DNA of 38,392 bases from Muribaculaceae bacterium (GTDB taxonomy: Bacteria; Bacteroidota; Bacteroidia; Bacteroidales; Muribaculaceae). Shown here piece by piece: positions 33,366 to 38,392 of the stretch. The position numbers and the translations under genes are program-made. Location of the stretch: positions 1-38,392 of the forward strand of contig JAKVKZ010000032.1 in assembly GCA_022484565.1 (NCBI GenBank). The letters are read 5' to 3'. Positions within the stretch are counted from its first letter, which is position 1. Every line of letters begins with the position of its first letter. Under the pieces are notes generated by a model that was given only the letters and a program-made list of their open reading frames with translations, was not told where the DNA came from and did no database searches.

Positions 33366-35567
33366 TTATTCGACTGGACGAACCGGCAAACCGTAGCAGC
33401 GAAACCAAGCGTAGCTCCAGTAATGATTGCCATTGAAGTCGAAGCCCATGTAGTAGGCGTCGTGGCTGAAGCTCTCGTACAGAGTACCGCTGCAGTAGTA
33501 GCCGCACATGCCAGCGTAGTCCACGCCTGAGCCGTGCCAGCCGCCTGCAGCCGGCAAGAATATGCTGTTCCCGTTCGGGCCAGTCACTTTCATCCCAGCT
33601 ACTCCATTGTATGTGATCCAAGTCCAAGTACACTTTTCGTTCAACTCCTGCTGCTCGGCAAGTGTCGGCATACGCCAACTGCCACCCCATTTCACTCTCG
33701 CTACATCATAACTTGTACCGCTTATGCTGCTGCCGATATTCACATAAGTGTCTGTTGAGGAGTTATAGTATTTATATGTACTCTCACTATAATCACTTTT
33801 CTCCTCAGTCTCGCCCCAAGCGTAATATCCGCCATATCCTTCAGGTGTGGTGGCGCCCACATTATGGCTTGCCCATTTCACGCTCAGTCCAAGGTCGATT
33901 GCCTCGCCGGGCGTGAATGTGGTTGACGGTGACGCCATCATCTCCATTCCGTATGCCTTCACCATCGGATGGCACACGTAATCCTTTCCTGTGCTCAGCC
34001 CGCTGAAAGCGCACTGGTATGGGTTGCTGAAGTTGTCCTCTTTCCTGTATGTGGCTGGACTCCACACCGTCTCCAGCAGGTTTCCGCCTGTGTCGTACAG
34101 CCCAAGGCCCACTTCAGCGTCAGTCGGCAGTGTCCGCGTCACGCTTGTCGTCAGTGTCGCCATCGTAGCGTTCTTCCCTCTCACGTATTTCGGCGCACTG
34201 AATTCAGGATATAGATACCATTTGTTTGCCCATAAATCAACCGAGATGTCTGCAAACACTTTTGACTTCTTAAATGTCAACAAGTCTATCGTAGCCTTGC
34301 TTTCAAGCTCAATTGAAACGGATGTCTTCGCATAGGAATCTTTTATTGCATCATACCAATCCTTTTTTGCAAGATTCACCAAATCAACATGCAGATTCCC
34401 CTCAAGTTTCGGCCCTGCATACAAATTCGCCTCAAGTCCAGCAAAATTGCCGACACTTCCGAAATATGTGCTTGCGATTATTCCGCCAAACACATATCCT
34501 TTCACATTGAATGCAGCATCAAATGTTGGGAATTTTCCACTGCTGCTTGTACTCTTATAGCTTACCGGCGATTTGTCCTTACTGAATATTGTGGTGTTTT
34601 TCATGGTTACACCATAACTCAGCGAAGCTGAAAGTGAGCCTTCTATCTCACCTCTCAAAAAGGGAGCCAGCACATATTCTAATTTTATTAACGGACAATT
34701 TGGAAGTGGCAGATTTAAATCCAAGAATTTCACTTTTTTCTCTCCATTAAGAAAGAATCGGCCTTTGGCTGAAATTTTTGCCGTGCCTGCAAATGTATGG
34801 CTTGTTGTTCTTTCCAATGTCAGATTGAAAGGTCGGCCCTTCCCCATTATCAGCACTGCCTTTACCCTCAATGAGCCTGAATATGACAATCCTAAACTGC
34901 CCACATCATCACTGGCAAGGTTGATGTTGAATTTCACATTAAGCCCGCTTTCTCCGCTCGCCTTCGGCTGTACCTTTTTCAGCCTGTAGCACACCGAGCT
35001 GCCTGCTGTGCTGTCGCCTTGAAGCTCATAGTTTCCTATCATGGTCAGCTGGCTGTAAACGTCTTCAATATCCACTGAATCGCAGTCAACCTTATAGCCG
35101 CTTCCGCTGCTCGTGCCCGTCACTTTCCCTACAAATCCGTTGGGGAAAAGGTCGCTGAATCCCTCGTAAAGCAGTATGTCGCCTTTTCTCGGTTTCAGAT
35201 TTGTCGGTGTCTCGCTCTTGAATGTTATGCTCATGCTGTCCACTGTAACTATATATGGAATATATTTGTCGGTTAGCTTTATCACTCCGGGCTTATATAC
35301 TGTAGGCAGCGGCGCGAACGCCACGCTGTCAATCGCTGTCAGCGGTATGCGGTAGGTGCTGTCGGGGGTATAAACCACCTGCGTAACGAACTTCTCATGC
35401 TCCACGCCTGCGGTGTCGATGTTTGAATATGTCATGCTGTCGATTTCAGCATCGTAAAATGCGTTGAAACTTCCGTCGTTCCTGTAAACGTACAGGGCGT
35501 TGTCCTGTGCCATGGCTGCCGTGGCTATCGCCACAATCGCCAGTATCGTCATCATAAGTTTCTTCAT
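33366..35567 (-). CDS. Secreted FISUMP-domain protein, possible DGR target
   Basis: 733 residues. Signal peptide (MKKLMMTILAIVAIATAAMA), a Bacteroidota-type N-terminal region (NALYVYRNDGSFNAF, DSTYRIPLTAIDSVAF), about 400 residues of unassigned beta-rich sequence, and a C-terminal FISUMP (C-type-lectin-like) domain from about 551 to 733: AIDLGLSVKWASHNVGA, GGYYAWGE, GGSWRMPTLAEQQEL, FLPAAGGW and finally GLPVRPVE. In the last 57 codons 33 end in C, all nine Tyr codons are TAC (earlier in the domain TAT prevails, about 7 to 3), and Tyr, Cys, Ser, Asp, Phe and His fill the positions where FISUMP paralogues show Asn. That is the pattern left by adenine mutagenesis of AAC codons. No T9SS tail. Its ATG overlaps the stop of the upstream gene by 4 bases. 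Confidence 0.85.
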   Translation of the reverse strand: MKKLMMTILAIVAIATAAMAQDNALYVYRNDGSFNAFYDAEIDSMTYSNIDTAGVEHEKFVTQVVYTPDSTYRIPLTAIDSVAFAPLPTVYKPGVIKLTDKYIPYIVTVDSMSITFKSETPTNLKPRKGDILLYEGFSDLFPNGFVGKVTGTSSGSGYKVDCDSVDIEDVYSQLTMIGNYELQGDSTAGSSVCYRLKKVQPKASGESGLNVKFNINLASDDVGSLGLSYSGSLRVKAVLIMGKGRPFNLTLERTTSHTFAGTAKISAKGRFFLNGEKKVKFLDLNLPLPNCPLIKLEYVLAPFLRGEIEGSLSASLSYGVTMKNTTIFSKDKSPVSYKSTSSSGKFPTFDAAFNVKGYVFGGIIASTYFGSVGNFAGLEANLYAGPKLEGNLHVDLVNLAKKDWYDAIKDSYAKTSVSIELESKATIDLLTFKKSKVFADISVDLWANKWYLYPEFSAPKYVRGKNATMATLTTSVTRTLPTDAEVGLGLYDTGGNLLETVWSPATYRKEDNFSNPYQCAFSGLSTGKDYVCHPMVKAYGMEMMASPSTTFTPGEAIDLGLSVKWASHNVGATTPEGYGGYYAWGETEEKSDYSESTYKYYNSSTDTYVNIGSSISGTSYDVARVKWGGSWRMPTLAEQQELNEKCTWTWITYNGVAGMKVTGPNGNSIFLPAAGGWHGSGVDYAGMCGYYCSGTLYESFSHDAYYMGFDFNGNHYWSYAWFRCYGLPVRPVE
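33369..33539 (-). other. Candidate DGR variable region (3' end of FISUMP gene)
   Basis: 57 codons from GGWHG to the last residue. NNC codons dominate (33 of 57) and end in a conserved block (GLPVRPVE) that would be the initiation-of-mutagenic-homing-like end. No template repeat and no reverse transcriptase are found in the window. Confidence 0.45.
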
Positions 35568-36031
35568 CGCCTTATCGTTATTTTGGTTGACGCTCCGTTT
35601 ACGCTCACCACATAGATGCCTGCGGCAAGTTCCGAAAGGCTAATCTCATAGCTGCCAGCAGCCTCCGCCTCACGCATCAGCCTCCCGTCGATGCCGTACA
35701 CTGCTATCAGGCTGCCTGTAGGCAGGCCCGTGAATATCAGCCTGTCGCCATGCTGACTGAATTTTGCGGCTGAAGTTTTCACTCCGTCCACTCCGCTCTC
35801 GTCAATGTAGTTGAACCGCTTCACTTTCGAACGCGGTATTTCCAGTTTCGTCCCCATGGTCTTTATTATCAGCGTGTCGCCGCTGAATGTTATCTTGGGC
35901 TGCTGGAGCATCTGCACCTTGGTGCTGCTTCCGTCCTTCATCTGTATCACAAGGGTAGTGAACTCCTGCGCGACAGCCGCCATTGCCGACCCTATCATCA
36001 GCATCAAAATGATAACAAGTTTTCTTTTCAT
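35564..36031 (-). CDS. Small secreted protein with T9SS tail
   Basis: 155 residues. Signal peptide (about 1-21, ending AVAQ), a short beta-rich region common in secreted Bacteroidota proteins (LVIQMKDGSSTKVQML, PKITFSGDTLIIKT, LEIPRSKVKRFNYIDE), and a T9SS type A sorting tail (about 85-155: GLPTGSLIAVYGIDGRLM, LAAGIYVVSVNG, ITIRR). The YPNP motif often seen at the start of such tails is not evident. Its stop overlaps the start of the FISUMP gene by 4 bases (ATGA), so the two are translationally coupled and may act together at the surface. Function unknown. Confidence 0.8.
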   Translation of the reverse strand: MKRKLVIILMLMIGSAMAAVAQEFTTLVIQMKDGSSTKVQMLQQPKITFSGDTLIIKTMGTKLEIPRSKVKRFNYIDESGVDGVKTSAAKFSQHGDRLIFTGLPTGSLIAVYGIDGRLMREAEAAGSYEISLSELAAGIYVVSVNGASTKITIRR

Positions 36032-36114
36032 AAGTCTTTGGTTTATAATTTATTAAATATTTCAAATGTGTGTGGCGGAATTTATCCATACGATTTTCCC
36101 GTCTTCTTTCGCCA

Positions 36115-36146
36115 CAAAAATAGCAATCATTTCTCTCTTAGCCAAA
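36115..36146 (-). promoter_or_regulatory. Consensus promoter of the T9SS/FISUMP operon
   Basis: On the minus strand TTTG (36146-36143), 20 bases, TATTTTTG (36122-36115). Both boxes and the spacing fit the Bacteroidota consensus. Leader of about 75 nt. Confidence 0.75.
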
Positions 36147-36566
36147 TTTTTATGTATCAAATAATTATACAATTGCATTTTAATAAAACTCTTTTCCTTT
36201 TTTATTGTTTTCCCACATTGAATTCATATTATCTTCGCCACAAAAACACGCACATGAAAAGCCACAAATTCCCCATCTCAAATTCCATCCCTGCACGCCC
36301 CAAAATGCAGCCCAAAATCCTCATCAGAATAAAGGCCAGAATCCGCCCCAAAAATCCATCCGAAAACCTTGCAAACGTGTGTGCCCCCCTTCACCGTGAA
36401 CACCCCAGCAAATTATCAGCAATTCAGCCAGTTAACCCCCGTTCAAGGTGTTCACACCCACGCCAAGGACTCCAAGAATTTCCACGCCGTTTTCACACCA
36501 CTAATTTATTACATCCCATTCTCAAAATCGCATTGTTTCACTGCCAAATTTTTTCATCCAATTTCA
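36147..36566. other. Intergenic region without a supported gene
   Basis: Several reading frames are open here (CCC-rich stretches avoid stops) but none has a credible product or start, and the longest overlaps the zinc peptidase gene. A weak TATCTTCG near 36228 precedes ATG 36254; this is not enough to call a gene. Confidence 0.4.
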
Positions 36567-36596
36567 TGGCACGATTATTGATAATCTCTATCTTTG
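36567..36596 (+). promoter_or_regulatory. Sigma-54-like -24/-12 promoter overlapping a -7 box
   Basis: TGGCAC (36567-36572), 5 bases, TTGAT (36578-36582) closely fits the RpoN consensus TGGCAC-N5-TTGCW. The expected transcript start near 36594 is 24 bases before the ATG at 36618. A TATCTTTG box (36589-36596) overlaps that start, so a vegetative promoter is the rival reading; it lacks a -33 TTTG. Confidence 0.5.
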
Positions 36597-36617
36597 TAAC
36601 ATTAAAAATAGAAAATT

Positions 36618-37295
36618 ATGGTTTGGATTATTTTTATAGCAATTACTCTCGTAAGCTATCTGGTGCAGAATTCGCTGAAAAGCAAGTTTCAACGCTATTC
36701 ACAGATTCCAATCGGCGGTGGCTTGACGGGCCGCGATGTTGCCGAACGTATGCTCCGTGAAAATGGCATCTACGATGTCACCGTGCAACCCACCAATGGT
36801 ATGCTCACCGATTTCTACAACCCAGCCGACCACACCGTCAATCTAAGCGAGGCCGTCTATGGTTCTTGCAGTGTAGCCGCAGCAGCGGTTGCCGCCCACG
36901 AGTGCGGTCATGCCGTGCAGCACGCCACCCGTTATCCGTTCCTGCAGATGCGTTCCAAGCTCGTCCCGGTCGTCAATTTTGCCTCGCAATGGGTTATGTG
37001 GGTGATTTTCGCAGGCATTCTCATGATTAATTCATTTCCACAACTCCTTGCCGTCGGCATCGGCCTGTTCGCCTTGACCACTCTGTTCAGTTTCATCACC
37101 CTGCCGGTTGAAATCAACGCCAGCATGAGGGCTGTCGCTTGGCTCAACCGCACTGGCATCACCGATGGCCAGACTCACGCCTATGCTTGCGATGCCCTCA
37201 AATCCGCCGCTTACACTTATGTTGTGGCAGCTCTCGGTTCTCTTGCCACATTGATTTATTACGTCCTCATCTTCATGGGCGGGCGCAGGGATTGA
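36618..37295 (+). CDS. Membrane zinc metallopeptidase, YugP family
   Basis: 225 residues. N-terminal membrane segment (MVWIIFIAITLVSYLVQ), a conserved GLTGRDVAERMLRENGIYDV stretch, and the zinc site HECGH (about 95-99, in AAAAVAAHECGHAVQHA). NPADHTVNLSEAVYG precedes it, and two or more membrane segments follow (about 120-165 and 200-220). The catalytic Glu and the two His of HExxH-type sites are present. Such proteins are integral-membrane metalloproteases of unknown substrate, in the YugP (Zn_peptidase_2) family. Full length for the family. Terminator at 37319. Confidence 0.92.
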   Translation: MVWIIFIAITLVSYLVQNSLKSKFQRYSQIPIGGGLTGRDVAERMLRENGIYDVTVQPTNGMLTDFYNPADHTVNLSEAVYGSCSVAAAAVAAHECGHAVQHATRYPFLQMRSKLVPVVNFASQWVMWVIFAGILMINSFPQLLAVGIGLFALTTLFSFITLPVEINASMRAVAWLNRTGITDGQTHAYACDALKSAAYTYVVAALGSLATLIYYVLIFMGGRRD

Positions 37296-37318
37296 CATTC
37301 TCAACCTTACATATATTC

Positions 37319-37366
37319 AGTGCAATGAATCTGTCATTATTTGCAGTTTCATTGCACTTTTTCTTT
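37319..37366 (+). terminator. Rho-independent terminator of zinc peptidase gene
   Basis: AGTGCAATGAA pairs with TTCATTGCACT around an 18-nt loop and is followed by TTTTTCTTT. It lies 23 bases after the stop codon. Confidence 0.82.
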
Positions 37367-37426
37367 ATCAGTGATAATGGTATATAAATGAGTAATCCGT
37401 ATAAGATTTCTTTGCACCATTCCCTC

Positions 37427-37434
37427 TATTTTTG
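37427..37434 (+). promoter_or_regulatory. -7 box for secreted flavodoxin gene
   Basis: TATTTTTG fits TAnnTTTG, 30 bases ahead of the ATG at 37465. No TTTG at the -33 spacing. Confidence 0.5.
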
Positions 37435-37464
37435 CAACATCAATAAATTAAATAATTTCAGATT

Positions 37465-38250
37465 ATGAAGAATTCTATTGCTGTTCTCATTCTCGCCCTT
37501 GTCTGCTCTTTTGGAGTTCAGGCTAAGCACCTCATTGTTTATTACACTTGGAGTACCCACACCCAGACGGTTGCCAACGCCCTTCACGATGTTGTCGGCG
37601 GCGACATGGTGCAGGTTCAGGTCTCCACTCCCTACTCTGCCACCACCGACGCCCAGCTCTACCCTATCGCCCAGCAGGAAATTGCCAATATCGACAAAAA
37701 TGGCATTTATCCTTCAATTTCCACCACGGTCGACGACATTGCCTCTATCGACACCGTTTTTGTCGGTTATCCCCTTTGGTATTCCCGCATGTCCACTCCA
37801 ATGCAGTCTTTCCTCCACACTTATGGCACCCAGCTTGCAGGCAAGGTCATTGCCCTGTTCTGTTCAAGCGCCAGTTCTGCCATTGATGCCACTATTTCCG
37901 ATGCCAAGCGACTTTGTCCCAATTCCACATTCACCCAGCCTCTTTGGGTAAAGGCTTCCGAAGTGCCGCAGGCTTCGCAGAAAGTCAATTCTTGGCTCCA
38001 GACTATCGGCTATTTCACTGCCACTTCCGCCAAAATCATCGCCAACAATTCTCAAATCTCAATTTCCGCCACACAATCATTATTGACCATCCGTGGCACA
38101 TTCAGCAGTTTCAACGTATTTTCAGCCAAAGGCTCGCTCGTTCTCTCCGGCACAAGCCCATCTGTCTCCATCTCGCAGCTCCCTCATGGTGTCTATATCG
38201 TCAACTTATCCACTCCCTCAGGCATAGTAAATCGCAAATTCATCAAGTGA
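37465..38250 (+). CDS. Exported flavodoxin-domain protein with T9SS-like tail
   Basis: 261 residues. Signal peptide (MKNSIAVLILALVCSFGVQA) directly followed by a flavodoxin-like domain: KHLIVYYTWSTHTQTVANAL supplies the FMN phosphate loop (YTWSTHTQ), and DTVFVGYPLWYSRMSTPMQSFL is the typical second FMN loop, as in flavodoxin_4 family proteins. The domain ends near residue 185. The last 75 residues (LLTIRGTFSSFNVFSAKGSLV, LPHGVYIVNLS, NRKFIK) have the pattern of a T9SS type A sorting tail. Flavodoxins normally act in the cytoplasm, so an extracellular or envelope-linked reductase or quinone/nitro-reductase-like role is inferred. It has its own promoter. Confidence 0.85.
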   Translation: MKNSIAVLILALVCSFGVQAKHLIVYYTWSTHTQTVANALHDVVGGDMVQVQVSTPYSATTDAQLYPIAQQEIANIDKNGIYPSISTTVDDIASIDTVFVGYPLWYSRMSTPMQSFLHTYGTQLAGKVIALFCSSASSAIDATISDAKRLCPNSTFTQPLWVKASEVPQASQKVNSWLQTIGYFTATSAKIIANNSQISISATQSLLTIRGTFSSFNVFSAKGSLVLSGTSPSVSISQLPHGVYIVNLSTPSGIVNRKFIK

Positions 38251-38392
38251 TTTATTCAAGTATATTTGCAGATTCACAATAGAAGTGCAACAACGGAGCG
38301 CCAGTGGAAGTGAAAATTAATATGAAACACACACCGCGGGAGCGCCAAGCGGCAAGGGGCGAGTAGCCCCGCCGAGCGTCAACAAGCAATGC
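38251..38392. other. Intergenic end of window with GGAGCGCCA repeats
   Basis: TATATTTG (38261-38268) could be a -7 box for something beyond the window. Two copies of GGAGCGCCA occur (near 38296 and 38340), and GGGGC...GCCCC can form a short hairpin near 38356-38370. A 14-codon ORF at 38322 is not supported. Confidence 0.3.

Noticed and set aside
36038..36760. 240-codon open frame on the plus strand
   Set aside because: It starts in the leader of the minus-strand operon, runs through C-rich non-coding sequence, and overlaps the zinc peptidase gene in another frame; no domain or signal is seen.
1..38392. CRISPR array, insertion sequence or prophage
   Set aside because: No direct-repeat/spacer pattern, transposase, integrase or phage structural gene was seen; the repeats present are operators, duplicated genes and short hairpins.

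Overview
The window looks like a chromosomal segment of a Bacteroidales bacterium (phylum Bacteroidota); the genus cannot be fixed from the sequence alone. The evidence is: promoters of the Bacteroidota type (-7 box TAnnTTTG, sometimes with a -33 TTTG), few Shine-Dalgarno sites, many secreted proteins ending in a type IX secretion (T9SS type A / Por secretion) sorting tail, FISUMP and LamG domains, and moderate to low GC.

Region 1 (about 1-22940) is a carbohydrate-utilisation locus built from five transcription units and an AraC-type regulator. Minus-strand units are: a truncated GH2 glycosidase (1-273); an operon of an ELWxSDGT-repeat surface protein followed by two tandem, near-duplicate LamG-LamG-GH30-T9SS proteins (8822 down to 616); and an operon of an MFS sugar porter, a DUF5107/TPR protein, a GH2 glycosidase and a GH27 alpha-galactosidase-like enzyme (18066 down to 9008). 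Plus-strand units are a GH92 alpha-mannosidase-like enzyme (18371-20638) and a GH29 alpha-L-fucosidase-like enzyme (20778-21815), followed by the AraC regulator (22047-22940). No SusC/SusD pair is present. Read together, the enzymes suggest attack on a galactose-rich branched glycan (arabinogalactan-like, mucilage-like or glycoprotein glycan), with GH30 enzymes outside the cell, exo-enzymes trimming ends, and a proton-sugar symporter taking up the monosaccharide. The strongest non-coding signal in the window is here: all five promoters carry the same module, TWRTCCATYW-N11-TWRTSYATTT-N20-TAnnTTTG, with identical spacing. This is a direct repeat of 21-bp period replacing the -33 box, and is the candidate operator of the local AraC activator.

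Region 2 (about 22950-32904) is mostly housekeeping: tRNA-Ser(CGA) with its terminator, a dedA-rpe operon, a uracil-DNA-glycosylase-family protein divergent from a Wza-like polysaccharide export lipoprotein, a TrpB2-type tryptophan synthase beta chain, a short transcript that may carry a 24-residue hydrophobic peptide and a structured RNA, a secreted CsgG-like protein, and an etfB-etfA-acyl-CoA dehydrogenase operon.

Region 3 (about 32905-38392) holds a two-gene operon of secreted proteins (a small T9SS-tailed protein and a FISUMP-domain protein), a YugP-type membrane zinc metallopeptidase with a sigma-54-like promoter, and an exported flavodoxin with a T9SS-like tail. The 3' end of the FISUMP gene has the codon signature of a diversity-generating-retroelement variable region and is followed 37 bases later by a perfect 15-bp-stem, 3-nt-loop hairpin. 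No reverse transcriptase lies in the window, so a retroelement would have to act from elsewhere.
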